From assembly GCA_020744225.1 (NCBI GenBank), contig JAGMWG010000013.1:248001-312000 (forward strand): a stretch of DNA of 64,000 nt, given 5' to 3'. The notes below the pieces were generated by a model. It did no database searches and was not told the DNA's origin. It saw nothing but the letters and a program-made list of their open reading frames with translations. The DNA is from Paraphoma chrysanthemicola. Taxonomy: Eukaryota; Ascomycota; Dothideomycetes; Pleosporales; Phaeosphaeriaceae. Positions 51,304 to 62,304 of this stretch are shown in pieces. Each line of letters begins with the position of its first letter. The first letter of the stretch is position 1. The translations under genes were made by a program, and so were the position numbers.

Positions 51304-53925
51304 TCAGATGCCGGCATCTACCTGTAGACCGCTCGCCTTGCCTTCCCATGAAAGTCTGTCCGCCAACTGCTCCCACATTGGCTCTGCACCCACCCTCCCC
51401 ACGCTTCGCAAGCCAGCTATAATGAAGGGTAGCAATTTGCTATATTCATCATCGATAGTGGAAAGGGAAGTCAGCATTTCACGCCTTGAGACCGGGTGTG
51501 AGCCTTCCGATACGTCACGTTCAAAATCTGCATCCCAGTCATCGTCCTCCTCTGGAGCTTCAGCCTTTTTATCGTAACGCGACTTCGTGCTACGATCCTC
51601 GCCACTCGATACGTTTTCGAATGCTCCCTTTATAAGGATGGCTGTGAATGTCACTCCGAGCTCCAGTACATCGACGATAGCTCTCTGAATTGGTTTCATG
51701 TCGTCCGCGAGAAGAGCTCGCTCTTGTAGCTTGACGACGTAATTTGAATGGACATCCGTCATTTGGTCAATGTCCTTCGCCTTGTCCAGTGCGGCGTTCA
51801 TTTCAAGACTACTGAAGAAGATGACAGTCTCAGTGAGGTACGATCGCAACGTATCAGCGAACCAATGGAGTCGGTGTCGTAGCCTGTGGATAAGCCTAGC
51901 GATCCGACTCTTAGGTCGCGAGGATCGCTCTCGATCGAGCCTTTGTAGTAGGCACTTAACACGATAAACCTGCAGAAGGGCAGTGAAAAGTTGTTGGTAT
52001 TCCGGTATGGAGGATCGCAGGATAATGTTTTGAATCGGCCATGGCAAGGCGTAATCAATCTTTATAGTTGCCAGTTCCCTCAGAGGCGTATTGCCATTCT
52101 TTGGTTTGGATGACCTCACCACAATTCTCTCCGCTTCGGCAGGAGCCATGGCAGTGCCGAAAATGCTGCGAGTCACCTCTGTCAAGACATATCGATCGTT
52201 CCATCCTTTACGGCCTGCATCCAATCGCTCGAACAGAGCAGACGCGAAATCTTCGAACACGGCTCCATTCTTGCCGAGGTACAAGATCGCGAACGTAGCG
52301 AGCGTACGCACAAGTCCACAAGTCTCTACGAGATGCTGTCGCAGCACAGAAGAAGCCTGCGAATACGTGCTCTGCATCCACTTATCAAAAGCAACCCGGA
52401 AAAGCTCCTCAAAGGCGGCGAGCGGAACAGTGTCAGAAGCCCCACATACTGTTTCGTGATCGAGATGCGGCTCCTGGCCATGAAATGTTGAGTCTTTTGA
52501 GGGGAAACCCAATTCCCTCAAGAAGATGACACTCTTTCCGGTATTGAACACTCTCTTCATGGCAGGCTGCAGGAATGATGGAGCCCTCAAGTCGTTCAGC
52601 GCATCCTTACGCAGAACATATCGGTCGTGCCAGAGCGACATTACGTCGCTGCTGGCGTCGCTTTGAAATATAAAGAAAGTTTCATCGTTCATGGGTAGCT
52701 CGCCCGCTTTCATCCACTTTCGAATCGGCTTCAGGTAGGCCTTCAGACATTCAAAGAATACGCCCGACAAGTATTGGAAGATGTTCGACTCAAGTGTCAT
52801 CTGTGAAAGGGATATATCTTCAAACAGTGCCTCTAAGTGACGGAAAGGATTCACAAGCAGCTCGGGTTCAATTCGAGAGACTATTCGTGCAAGTCGAAGT
52901 ATTGGGGCAGTCACGGACCGGACATGGTCGAGTAAGCACAACAAGCTCACAGCAACAGGTTCAGTGGGCGTGAGGTACGTAGCTTGTATCTTAGCAAGAG
53001 CATCGTCGTGTTGCACAAGGCGTGTACGGACAGCTGCTTCGAAAGCCTGGACAAGTTGCAAGGATGATGTGCGTTTTGTCCACTGGCGAAGGCGGTACGT
53101 TTCCCTTCCGATCTCGGCAAACTCCACCAGTAGATGCGACATGGTATCATACATGGCATGACGGAGCAGATAGCGCGGGTTGATGCGTATGTTGCTGTGC
53201 TGCTTGTCCAACAAGTAAAGATTGGTGCGCAGGCCGGCGAGCATGAAAAGAGTCTCTCGAATTGCCTGTAGTTCGGTGATGTGAAGCTTGGTATCATTGT
53301 CGTCTACTGCGGCGCTCCAGAACTGATCTGCTGTGATGTGCTGGACCAGATCCTCTTTCGATGGTACGATGCAGGCATCAGGGCTCCACGAGTCGTCTTG
53401 CTCGACACTGGTTAGCGGCAAAGGCTTCGCTCTGGGTCGTGTCTGGGTGGTCTGTTCATCGCCAGACGATGCAACGGCATAGTCAATGTCCTTCCAGATG
53501 TCGTCGTCACTGTAAGGGTCGTCTTGGAGCATTTCGGCCCAAGTCAAAGGTCGCGGAGGAGACGGCGGCTGCAGCAAATCCAACGCCTCGACCCTGGTGT
53601 TCTCCAGCGGACGGTCGGACAGCTGCAGCAGCAGTGCTAGGATGTCGGGCGTGAATCTGCTTGTGTGGCCCTCGAGCTTCTGCAAGCGTACCTGGAGGGC
53701 ATCGGCGAGATCATCACGGTTCTTGACACGGAACTTCTCGTCCAGGCCGGCAAAAGCAGATGCGACATCGAACTGGTTGGTCCGCGCAAACTGATGCCCG
53801 CGAAGTCGACGTGAGGCGCTCTCGCGGGCATGTCTATAGGCCTGCTTGTTGGTTGCCGGATCGAATCTGAGAATGGCGTGAATCAGCTCGTCGGTCAGGC
53901 CTGATATCTTCGCATTCTGGGCCAT
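51304..53925 (-). CDS. Gamma-tubulin complex component (GCP/Spc97-Spc98 family, GCP5-like)
   Basis: This single-exon gene encodes 873 residues of a GCP-type protein that helps anchor gamma-tubulin at spindle pole bodies and other microtubule organising centres. The N-terminal part has LTWAEMLQDDPYSDDDIWKDIDY, an acidic-aromatic segment resembling those of GCP5 proteins. The GCP core covers the rest, with helical stretches such as LQAIRETLFMLAGLRTNLYLL, LLVEFAEIGRETYRLRQWT and LPWPIQNIILRSSIPEYQQLF, and HWFADTLRSYLTETVIFF towards the C-terminus. An acidic, Lys-rich insert (KAEAPEEDDDWDADFERD) precedes the end. The GCP5 rather than GCP4/6 choice is based on the N-terminal segment and length and is tentative. 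Confidence 0.85.
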   Translation of the reverse strand: MAQNAKISGLTDELIHAILRFDPATNKQAYRHARESASRRLRGHQFARTNQFDVASAFAGLDEKFRVKNRDDLADALQVRLQKLEGHTSRFTPDILALLLQLSDRPLENTRVEALDLLQPPSPPRPLTWAEMLQDDPYSDDDIWKDIDYAVASSGDEQTTQTRPRAKPLPLTSVEQDDSWSPDACIVPSKEDLVQHITADQFWSAAVDDNDTKLHITELQAIRETLFMLAGLRTNLYLLDKQHSNIRINPRYLLRHAMYDTMSHLLVEFAEIGRETYRLRQWTKRTSSLQLVQAFEAAVRTRLVQHDDALAKIQATYLTPTEPVAVSLLCLLDHVRSVTAPILRLARIVSRIEPELLVNPFRHLEALFEDISLSQMTLESNIFQYLSGVFFECLKAYLKPIRKWMKAGELPMNDETFFIFQSDASSDVMSLWHDRYVLRKDALNDLRAPSFLQPAMKRVFNTGKSVIFLRELGFPSKDSTFHGQEPHLDHETVCGASDTVPLAAFEELFRVAFDKWMQSTYSQASSVLRQHLVETCGLVRTLATFAILYLGKNGAVFEDFASALFERLDAGRKGWNDRYVLTEVTRSIFGTAMAPAEAERIVVRSSKPKNGNTPLRELATIKIDYALPWPIQNIILRSSIPEYQQLFTALLQVYRVKCLLQRLDRERSSRPKSRIARLIHRLRHRLHWFADTLRSYLTETVIFFSSLEMNAALDKAKDIDQMTDVHSNYVVKLQERALLADDMKPIQRAIVDVLELGVTFTAILIKGAFENVSSGEDRSTKSRYDKKAEAPEEDDDWDADFERDVSEGSHPVSRREMLTSLSTIDDEYSKLLPFIIAGLRSVGRVGAEPMWEQLADRLSWEGKASGLQVDAGI

Positions 53926-54237
53926 CTCCGCGCGGCGGCGCTGCTGACCAGTCCGAGCTCACGTGGGCGAGGGTGAATGACAGTGCAGGTGCCGACGCGT
54001 GTTGCGGTTGACGTGCAGATGCGGCGACCCCTGGCGCGCCCACCTGCCGCCCCACTCCCGAAAGCCGCCTTCCTCTTTGCAGGTTAGGCGGTGACGACGC
54101 ACGTCACTTTCGAGTCTCACTGCGCGCTCGATTGATTCTCTGAAGCACTGCACAGTGTGGGCCGGAGCCGAGACCGGGACGATTCAGATGTTGTTCCCAG
54201 CCAGCCCTGCCTGGCCTCTGTCCACTGCTGCTCAACC
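53926..54237. other. Divergent promoter between GCP-like gene and mannosyltransferase
   Basis: This 312-bp GC-rich stretch should contain both promoters. It contains no supported coding frame. Confidence 0.5.
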
Positions 54238-55552
54238 ATGGCGCTGCTACCCAGAAGCATGCGCTACTTGGCGGCTGCCACGCTCTGCCTCTTCCTCTAC
54301 CTCTTCCTGCAGCTCCACCACACGCCCGACGCGGCCATAGAGCTCCCCACGAGCAAGCTGCCCACTGTGAAGCACGGCGAATGGGACCATGACCCGCAAT
54401 TGGACCGTATGTCTGCATCTACAGTTTCTTCTGCTCAAGCTAATTGCATCTCTAGCATCTGGCGAGCCCCCCGGCCCTCTGCGGCGGGTCGACGGCCACA
54501 ACTATGCACCCAACGCCCTCGACAGCGCACGCATCAATGCCACCATCCTCAGCCTGGTGCGCAACGAGGAGCTCGAGGACATGCTGCAGAGCATGCGTGA
54601 CCTAGAGCGCACGTGGAACCACAAGTTCAACTACCCGTGGACCTTCTTCAACGACGTCCCCTTCACCGACGAGTTCAAGAAGAAGACGCGAGCAGCCACC
54701 AAGGCCGCCGTGCGCCATGGTGCGTGCTCCCCAACTGCATTGCCGGCCGAGGCAGAAAGACTGACCGCGTGCGCAGAGCTGATCCCCACCGAGCACTGGG
54801 CCATTCCCTCGTGGATCAACCACGACCTCTACCAGGAGTCCGTTAACCTCCTTCTCGAGCAGAAAGTGCAGTACATGGAAAAGCAGTCATATCACCAGAT
54901 GTGCCGCTGGAACAGTGGCCTGTTTAGCGAGCACCCGGCCCTCAAGGACGTCCAGTATTACTGGCGTGTTGAACCCAATGTGCACTTCTTCTGCGACGTC
55001 GACTACGACGTCTTCCGCTGGATGCAGGACCACAACAAAACATACGGCTTCAACATCAACATCTACGACAGTGCTGAGAGCGTCGCAACGCTGTGGCCCG
55101 AGACCAAAAAGTTCATCCAAGACCATCCCGGCCTTGTCCATCCGAACAACGCCCGCGAGTGGCTCGAGGACGAGAAGCGGAGGCCTGAAAACAACCAGAA
55201 AGCGAACGGTTACTCAACATGCCACTTCTGGTCCAACTTTGAGATTGGCGACTTGCGCTTCTGGCGGAGCAAAACGTACCGTGACTACTTCGACCATCTT
55301 GATCGAGCCGGCGGCTTCTTCTATGAGCGATGGGGCGATGCCCCTGTCCACAGCGTTGCACTGGGGCTCTTTGAAGACAAGAGCAAGATCCACTGGTTCC
55401 GAGACATTGGGTACCAGCATATTCCCTTTTTCAATTGCCCCAACAATCCAAAATGCTCCGGTTGTGTCACAGGCCAATTCACTGATGGTGCAAACTGGTT
55501 GAAGCGAGAAGACTGTCGGCCACTTTGGTTCAAGTATGTGGGCATGGACTAG
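54238..55552 (+). CDS. Alpha-1,2-mannosyltransferase, GT15 (KRE2/KTR family)
   Basis: This is a type II Golgi glycosyltransferase that adds mannose to O- and N-linked glycans of wall and secreted proteins. Exons 54238-54406, 54456-54719 and 54777-55552 give 402 residues. A short cytoplasmic N-terminus precedes one membrane anchor (YLAAATLCLFLYLFLQL). The GT15 catalytic domain follows: NATILSLVRNEELEDMLQSM, FNYPWTFFNDVPFTDEFK, YQESVNLLLEQKVQYMEK, MCRWNSGLF, YYWRVEPNVHFFCDVDYD, CHFWSNFEIGDLRFWRS, GGFFYERWGDAPVHSVAL and PFFNCPNNPKC. All family blocks are present. Which KRE2/KTR member this matches cannot be decided by eye. Confidence 0.95.
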
Positions 55553-56035
55553 GCATTATGCATCGGCTGTTTCAATGTGTTCGCAACTGGACAGAGCGCT
55601 TGTACAGACCACTGTGTACGTTTATGGCGCATTTTTTGGTTATATTTTCGTCAGCATAGCGTACGGCGTTCCGACGTGGGTTGCTTAGTCCAATGCATCT
55701 CTTAGTGTCGATCTGTTGTGCACGATATCATACTCGCCTCGACTTTTCCAATTTGTGATTAAGGTTTTGCTCGAAAGGCTTTATTTGGCGCCATGGCATC
55801 GCCCAGACGTCCGTGCTGTGATTCAAAATACGGGTGCCGCTAACACATGCTCGCTTCGCCGCCTCCCGCCTCGCTGCTTTGGCTTCACTTCGGCATCCTT
55901 GTCGCTCCTCCTTCACCACACCTGCTGATTCGGCCTTGCACGCGTGGTGAGTGTGCCCAAACCTGGGAAGGGCGAAATCATTCGCAAATGAACGAGCCAC
56001 CGAGACTTACGTTACAATTGTAGGTTGGCAGAAGC
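55553..56035. other. Intergenic region
   Basis: This 483-bp stretch is the 3' flank of the mannosyltransferase gene. No supported feature is visible. Confidence 0.5.
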
Positions 56036-56224
56036 ATGCGCCACCCGGCTGCACCGACCGTCATTGCCATTCTCCTCGGCTTTCTTATCTTCATGGTTGT
56101 ATGGGCGCGTTGGCGAAGCGATGGCCATCATGAGGGCAATCCCCACCCGGATGATGTGCCGAAAAGAGCCGTTCGAGATGATGGTGGTGGCGCTGGTACC
56201 ACAAGCGATGAATTGGAAAGCTGA
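56036..56224 (+). CDS. Possible small single-pass membrane protein
   Basis: A 62-residue frame begins MRHPAAPTVIAILLGFLIF, continues MVVWARWRSDG, and ends in a polar Asp/Gly-rich tail. One hydrophobic segment of about 18 residues is followed by basic residues, the pattern of a small single-pass protein. An AG acceptor-like site lies shortly upstream. There is no homology that I recognise, and short hydrophobic frames occur by chance, so this is tentative. Confidence 0.3.
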   Translation: MRHPAAPTVIAILLGFLIFMVVWARWRSDGHHEGNPHPDDVPKRAVRDDGGGAGTTSDELES

Positions 56225-56781
56225 GAGTAGGTGGAAGCAAAATGAAGCTTCCGCTTCTCCACCATCCAAGAACATAGGACTACCGAGAATCCTCGGCCGC
56301 AACCGCTGAAGGATCTCTAGTGCGCGATTTCGCCATCTCCAGCCAGCGTGCTGCGGTGAAATATTGAAGCACTGAAGGAAGAAGAGCATTTTTGGCGAGA
56401 CCAATTGTCCTCGCGTACACGGCAAAATACAACAGTGGAGTGTTTGCGTCTTCAACTTCGCACCTCCAACCAAGACACGATCAACATAGCAGCAGGATAC
56501 CATGGCTTTACGTCATTTGGGACATGTTCATTTACCTTAGTTGGCACTCCTACGATCCAATCTGGCCTCCATGAAGACCGCCAAGGTCAAATAAAGAGCT
56601 TCCCTGGTGTGATTGATAAACATGTACAAAGGTTGTGAAGCACCCTTAGGTATGATAGGGCATCGACCGCAATCGAATTACAAACAAGAACACTGGGTTG
56701 AAGCAAACGAGGTACAGACGTTGCCCAACTTCCTCCGTTTGGAAATGCCCAAGTCACAAGTACCTACCGACGCCAGAAAAC
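56225..56781. other. Intergenic region
   Basis: This 557-bp stretch holds the 3' flank of the J-domain gene on the minus strand and possibly that of the small protein. No supported gene is visible. Confidence 0.45.
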
Positions 56782-57975
56782 CTACTTACGCACATACTGC
56801 CTCTTGGACTGCCACTCCCTGAATCCCTCAAGTGTTGTGATGCCTCTCTCGTCGTATGCCTGCCTTCTCTTCTCATCTAACAGCACGTCCTTTGCCAGAT
56901 TGACCTCACGCATGCGATCAACGCTCGACTTCCTCTCGAGTTTTACCTTTATCCTTGTCTGGATGATGGCGTAGCATCGAACGCCGCCAAGCCTGACTGA
57001 TGACGGTAGTTCTTGGAGCATCTGCGCGATTGAGTCCAATGGCAGCATAAAGATCCAGCGCTGCGCTTTGCTGTCCAGCCGACGTGGTGGGGGCTCGGCG
57101 ATTAGCAAAAGTAGCTCCTGGATATTCGATTGCGGGCCTGCTGGGACGATTCTCAATCCTCAGAAGTTGTCTCTCCTCTGCCTGGCGATGTCCCTCAGCC
57201 TCACGCTTCTCCCTTTCTCGCTTTGCTTGTCGCTCTTGTGATTCGAGCTCCCATTTCTTCCTTTCGTCTTCACGTTCTCTTCTTCGTTCATCTTCCTTTC
57301 TATTGCGTTCTTCGTCCGCTGCTCTTCTGTTTCGTTCCTTAGATCGAGCCCTGCCTCTCAGGAAATCCTGCCTTATTTCGTCCTTCTCGCGCCTATGCCT
57401 GTCTCTAATCTCGCGTTCCTTGTCGGCTGCTAAGATCTTTTCTTGCATTAGTTTGTCCTTTCTCCTATCGCGGGCTGCATCCAGATCAAGGAGCCGAAGT
57501 TTTTCGGCCGTTTTGTCTTCCTCTCTGATTTCATCCAGCGCTTGATCTTCACACTTTTCCTCCAATTCTTGATATGTCGCCTCATGGTCATCGCACCTGC
57601 AGTCTCTGCGTTGAATTTGCTTGTGCCTGCGGTATCAGGCGCAGTGAGAGCAAGCTGCCCATTCGGAGTTTGACCAAGATGGACGTTAATGCCCGATGGC
57701 TCTTGGTATAATATATTGATTTTTGCTGTTGGACTCTGTGGAATAAAGCCTGGTCTGATGCCCCTATAGAGTACTGGAAGCGCGTAATGGCGCCCAGACA
57801 AGCAGTCTTCGATGCGCTCGATTGTTTCCCCCATGGTTGCATGCTGGAAAATAGACAGTAATACGCCGTTAGTAGCATCGCACAATTGATCGTGGACGAC
57901 GACCAGTGCTAGAGTGGGATAATGATCGATGACATGACGAGGCCATGGATGTACATGATCATTGAAGTGAACCAT
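56782..57975 (-). CDS. J-domain (Hsp40-type) protein with charged coiled coil, frame break in J domain
   Basis: This is read as a DnaJ-domain co-chaperone-like protein. From ATG 57975 the N-terminal part (MVHFNDHVHPWPRHVIDHY through ALPVLYRGIRPGFIPQS) has no named domain. An intron at about 57600-57550 leads into a long Arg/Glu/Lys-rich helical region (REIRDRHRREKDEIRQDF, KREREKREAEGHRQAEER). Near the C-terminus LDLYAAIGLNRADAP begins a J domain, with AWRRSMLRHHPDKDKGKT containing the HPD motif. After REEVER the reading frame must shift by one base to reach MREVNLAKDVLLDEKRRQAYDERG, the third and fourth helices; no intron of workable size fits there. The gene is therefore frameshifted, a pseudogene, or affected by a sequence error. 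Partner Hsp70 is unknown. Confidence 0.65.
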
Positions 57976-58705
57976 GTTTCTAGGCTACTAGGTAGGGGCA
58001 GGTTGACCTTACTTTGGCCTTCAGGCGTAAGAGCAGGGCCGAATAGTCTCCGATGTAGGTGCTGGTGTATCGTTTCTTGGTTCTGCCAAAGAGGCGGAAA
58101 AGAAAAAGCGGCTTTATACTGCATACCCGATGAATGCCGGTTCTGAACCACGTGGGAAGTTTTGCTCAGTCAAAAATCATTGTGATTCTCGCCATCAAGT
58201 CGTATTACAACCAAATGGAGCCTGATTTCAATACCAGATAGGTCACAGTAGTTGTGCATTGTCACTTCCAAGAGTCACACAAGGTGATTCGCACCAAAAC
58301 TTCACCCACAGCTAATGCTGCTAGTCTGCCACATAGCTTGCAAAACATTCCGAGCAAGTTCTATTTTCTATATCACTTTGCCCTGGGTCGGGGCGCCTAA
58401 TGTCTAAAGTGAAGGACTAGCTGCTCAGTAGCTGCTGGTCCGCGGCGTTGTCCTTTATTCACACTATCTCAATAGACAACCGGTACATGTGCAGCCTGCA
58501 AACGGTGTTGGTTGTACTGATAACGTCGCTTCAACAACCGCGTTATGATGGATTGGGAAAGGCTCAAAAGGACTGATGAATTCGGTGTTAGATTGGGAAT
58601 CTCGAACGGGGTACTTTTGACATAGTGTCTCGTACTGGAATTGAAACCTCGTCTGGGTATAAACCTATGCGCCTCGAACTGCAAGTAACTTCCCGTAGCC
58701 GTCGC
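57976..58705. other. Intergenic region
   Basis: This 730-bp stretch lies between two minus-strand genes and includes the J-protein promoter and CDC23 3' flank. Some coding-like minus-strand text upstream of 57975 (to about 58150) could be an additional 5' exon, but no start or splice is convincing. Confidence 0.45.
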
Positions 58706-60705
58706 TCACGACGCGGCATCACCACGCTCTCTTTCCATTCTAGCTCTGATGTCCCGCACGAGCGCCTTTGCGTCCTCGACTTCAACGCCATCCTGACAAA
58801 GCTCATTCGCCAGCTCCATGGCACGTTGATACATACCGCGCATGTACTCCCACCTGGCGAGCCAAAGTCTTGCTTTGCTGGTGGTAGCTGTGACACCAAC
58901 GCCACCTGCACCTTCAGATCCATTCTCGTCATAGTCCGGACCTTCTTCCTGGGCAAGCACAAGCTCCATGTACGCAGCGCATTCGCCCATGTTGTGGATA
59001 CGCTCGTACAATAGTGCGATTTGGTAGAGCACCTCCGGGTCGAGCACGCCACCTCCGAGACCCGAGACTTCGCCGCTGCCAAAGGACGAGCCGACCCCGG
59101 CATCATAGTAAGAGCCTGCCACTAATGCACGTTTGTATGCGCGGATGCCGTTCGTTACTTTGCCAACTTTGCCGAAGCACTGGCCGACGGCCATCCAGAG
59201 TTTGGGATCGTATGGTCGAAGGGCAGCTGCCCGCTGGTGGTAAAACAGAGCATAAGAGTGCATTTCCAGAACCTCGTATGTTTGCCCCAGGCCGTACCAT
59301 GCGCGGTAGTCTTTGCGGTTAACATCAACGGCGCGACGGTATGACTCGATAGCTGCGTGTGTATTCTTCATCTCGACAAACTCATGGCCCATCAGTGTCC
59401 AGGCGGAAAGGAAGGAGCGGTCTAGAGTCAAGGCACGTCGGAAGTACATGACGGCCTTTTCGTGCTCAGACTTTAGGGAGTAATAGTTGCCGACGACACA
59501 ACACGTCTCGGGGCGGAACTTATCAGTTGAGGTTGCAAGCTGTGCCAAGAAAGCAAGCTTCGGGCGCATGCCCATGACATACAGGATGTTGGAGTAGTTG
59601 TCCAGATGGTCGACGCGATGTGGATCGGAGACGAGGAGATCTGAGAAGATCTGCTCTGCATCGTCGAAATCTTTGTTGTGATAGTGCAGGAGGGCACGCT
59701 GTGTCTTGAGGAAGGCCGAAGCGGGGAATATGGAGAGGATTTGCGACAGGGAGGTGTGGATTTGTTCACTGGCCGAGTACAGCTCTTGCGAGGCGTAGAC
59801 GTGGAAGATGAAGGCCATGAGATTCTGCGGCAGACGCGTGACGATCTGGCTGAGCTCTTCTGGCGTGCCCAGCAGACTCATGAGCTCTTGCCACGCGCCC
59901 CAGTTGTACGTGTACTGGTGGATGCTTTTGAGGAGGTAGTCCATGGCAAGGGCCTCGTTCTTTCCCTTGACCAAGACGATGCCGTAGAGGTACTCGAGCC
60001 ACCCCTGGGGCTGCCGTCCGCTGCTGGGCAGGGCGCTGAACCACTCTTGGAGAAGGGCGCATATGGCAGGCAGCTCCTTGTTCAGCGTGACGCCGCCGTC
60101 CTGCGGGCCCAGGATCATCTCGCTGTCCTCGTTCATGCGCTTCTCGCCGGCGATGTACTTTGCATACAGGGCCAGGAACAGCGACTTCTGGCTCAGGCCG
60201 GCGACCGAGTCGGCCTGGAAGCGAGCCCTTGTGGGCGTGCTCGTCGGCGCCTTCGCCCTGGTTGCGTGCTTTGCCCTTGCCGCGGGCGACGTTGCCGCGT
60301 GCGCGGGGGGCTTGGGCAGCGGGCCCGGGAGGAAGACGGCGGCGCAGCGATCATACTCGCGGCAGTCAAAGTACGTCTTTGCGAGCAGGTAGCGGTGGGC
60401 CTCGCGTGCTTCCAGGCGCGTCTCGGTGCTGTCCTTGGGCGGCAGCCTGGGCGACGGCGGCGGAGACTCGACGTCCGTCTCGGAGCCGGCATCGTCGTCT
60501 GCGGCGGGCAGCGACGTGAGCAGTTCTGCAGCCCTTGTCAACATCAGCACACGCGTCGCGCCGCAAACAGAACACAAGCAGAAGCAGAAGCAGAAGGCAC
60601 GCACCATTTCGCGGAATGGTAGAGACAGCGGTCGGTGCATGCCTCGACGGCGTCGCGCAGCTGCGCCTTCAGTTGCGCCTCGTCGGCCGGCGATAGTGCG
60701 CCCAT
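58706..60705 (-). CDS. CDC23: Anaphase-promoting complex subunit Cdc23 (APC8), TPR protein
   Basis: This is a core TPR subunit of the anaphase-promoting complex/cyclosome, the ubiquitin ligase of mitosis. Exons 60705-60605 and 60533-58706 give 642 residues. The N-terminus (LRDAVEACTDRCLYHSAKWAAELL) is the conserved Apc8 start. It is followed by a Ser/Pro and acidic insert, the EAHRYLLAKTYFDCREYDR element, and a run of TPRs from about residue 270: DPHRVDHLDNYSNILYVMGM, CCVVGNYYSLKSEHEKAVMY, AWTLMGHEFVEMKNTHAAIE, AWYGLGQTYEVLEMHSYALF and LWMAVGQCFGKVGKVTNGI. A basic, Thr/Ala/Pro-rich insert (SPAARAKHATRAKAPTSTP) follows PGPLPKPPAHA. It shares a 281-bp promoter with ERG20. Confidence 0.94.
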
Positions 60706-60986
60706 GGTGGGTGGGGTGGCACTACTGTCTGTGAGGCGCGACGTCGAACGCGATGCTGTTGCTATGGGTCGGTTGTCGGTCATAAACACTACCACTACGC
60801 TCCACTCCACTCCCCTCCCCTCCCCTCCTCTCCTCCTCGCGCACAGGCCTCTCTGCCGCGGAAATTACTTCGCTTCACGCTGCACTCACCGCCTGCCCTG
60901 CCCTCCCCCGCCGACCCTGAGCTTGCTCCAGTCTCTATCTACATACCGCTCTGGCCGCCAACGCTGCGTGCCCCTCCACCTCCAAG
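60706..60986. promoter_or_regulatory. Bidirectional promoter between CDC23 and ERG20, with pyrimidine tract
   Basis: The 281 bp between the two start codons must serve both genes. It holds a CT-rich tract at about 60796-60838 (repeated CTCCCCTCCCCT-type units), as in many constitutively expressed fungal promoters. No specific factor site was identified. Confidence 0.6.
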
Positions 60987-62134
60987 ATGCCCACCACCCT
61001 CAAGGAATTCGAGAGCGTCTGGCCGCGCATCAGGGCCGACCTGCAGGCGCACTGCAAACAGTACCAGCTGCCCCAGCAGTCGCTTGATTGGTTCACAAAG
61101 GTACGCTCGCCGTCCAACCAGCGCCCGCTCGACTTGCAGGGTCCAGCGTGCTCGACCTCACCCCTCACCCGCGTGCTTGTGCTTGTGCTCACACGTCTGC
61201 CCAGTCGCTCGACTACAACACTGTCGGTGGAAAATGCAACCGAGGCATGTCCGTCGTGGACACGACCGCCATCCTCCGCAACCAGACTCTGGACCCGGCC
61301 TCTGAGGATTACTTCCGCCCGGCTCTGCTGGGCTGGATGATCGAGCTGCTGCAGGCCTTCTTCCTCGTCTCAGACGACATCATGGACTCGTCAAAGACGC
61401 GCCGCGGCGCTCCGTGCTGGTACCTGGCGCCCAAGGTCGGCATGATTGCCATCAACGATGCCTTCATGCTCGAGGCAGCCATCTATCTGCTCTTGAAGAA
61501 GCACTTCCGCCAAGACAAGAGCTACATTGACATGGTCGAGCTGTTCCATGAAGTCACCTTTCAGACCGAGTGTGGCCAGCTCTGCGACCTGCTCACTGCA
61601 CCCGAAGACGACGTGAACCTCGACAACTTCAGCCTCGACAAGTTCACCTTCATCGTCATCTACAAGACCGCCTACTACTCCTTCTATCTCCCCGTCGCTC
61701 TCGCACTCCACTATGTCGATGCTGCGAGTTCAAAGAACCTGCAGACTGCCCATGATATCCTCATTCCCATGGGCGAGTACTTCCAGGCTCAAGATGACTA
61801 CCTAGACGCCTTTGCTGATCCAACAGTTCTTGGCAAAATTGGCACCGATATCCAGGACAATAAGTGCTCGTGGTTAATCAATCAAGCTCTGAAGAAGGTG
61901 AACCCTGCCCAGCGAAAGCTTCTTGAGGACAACTATGGCCAAAAGGATACGCAAAAAGAAGCCAAGGTCAAGGAGCTCTATCACGAGCTACAGCTACAGA
62001 AATTCTATGAGCAGTGGGAGGAGGACCGTGTAGCAGACCTGCGTTCAAGAATTGATCAAGTAGACGAGTCGGACGGCTTGAAGAAAGACGTCTTCGAGGC
62101 CTTCTTGAAGAAGATTTACAAGAGAAGTAAGTAG
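60987..62134 (+). CDS. ERG20: Farnesyl diphosphate synthase
   Basis: This is the prenyltransferase that makes farnesyl diphosphate from IPP and DMAPP/GPP for sterols, ubiquinone, heme A and protein prenylation. Exons 60987-61100 and 61205-62134 (104-nt intron) give 347 residues, the usual size. The first aspartate-rich motif DDIMD begins at about residue 95 in LVSDDIMDSSKTRRGAPCW, and the second, DDYLD, at about 235 in YFQAQDDYLDAFADP; the bulky residues before the first motif suit a C15 product. GKCNRGMSVVDT near the N-terminus and the basic C-terminus (KKIYKRSK) also match. Its stop lies about 136 bp before the RIP-degraded transposon. Confidence 0.97.
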
Positions 62135-62270
62135 GAGTAGTGTTTGTAGAATAGCATGAATAGACTTGAAAAGAAGACTCTTTAGTGTTTTTAGGGATAT
62201 TCTCTTGCTCGAAGATTACGCTCTCTAAGTAAAAAAGTTAGTAAGAGAGAATATAAGAGATAACGTATTC

Positions 62271-62304
62271 CACCAGCGAACCCGCCACACCAGCGAACCC
62301 GCCA
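62271..62304 (+). repeat. Perfect 17-bp tandem duplication at the left end of the degraded transposon
   Basis: The unit CACCAGCGAACCCGCCA occurs twice head to tail, followed by a run of seven T. This is the only GC-rich sequence between ERG20 and the window end. Its position suggests a terminal repeat of a pogo/Fot1-type element. Confidence 0.75.

Noticed and set aside
59678..60622. A 314-codon plus-strand frame opposite CDC23
   Set aside because: It is a shadow of the TPR protein's codon bias and lacks a domain.
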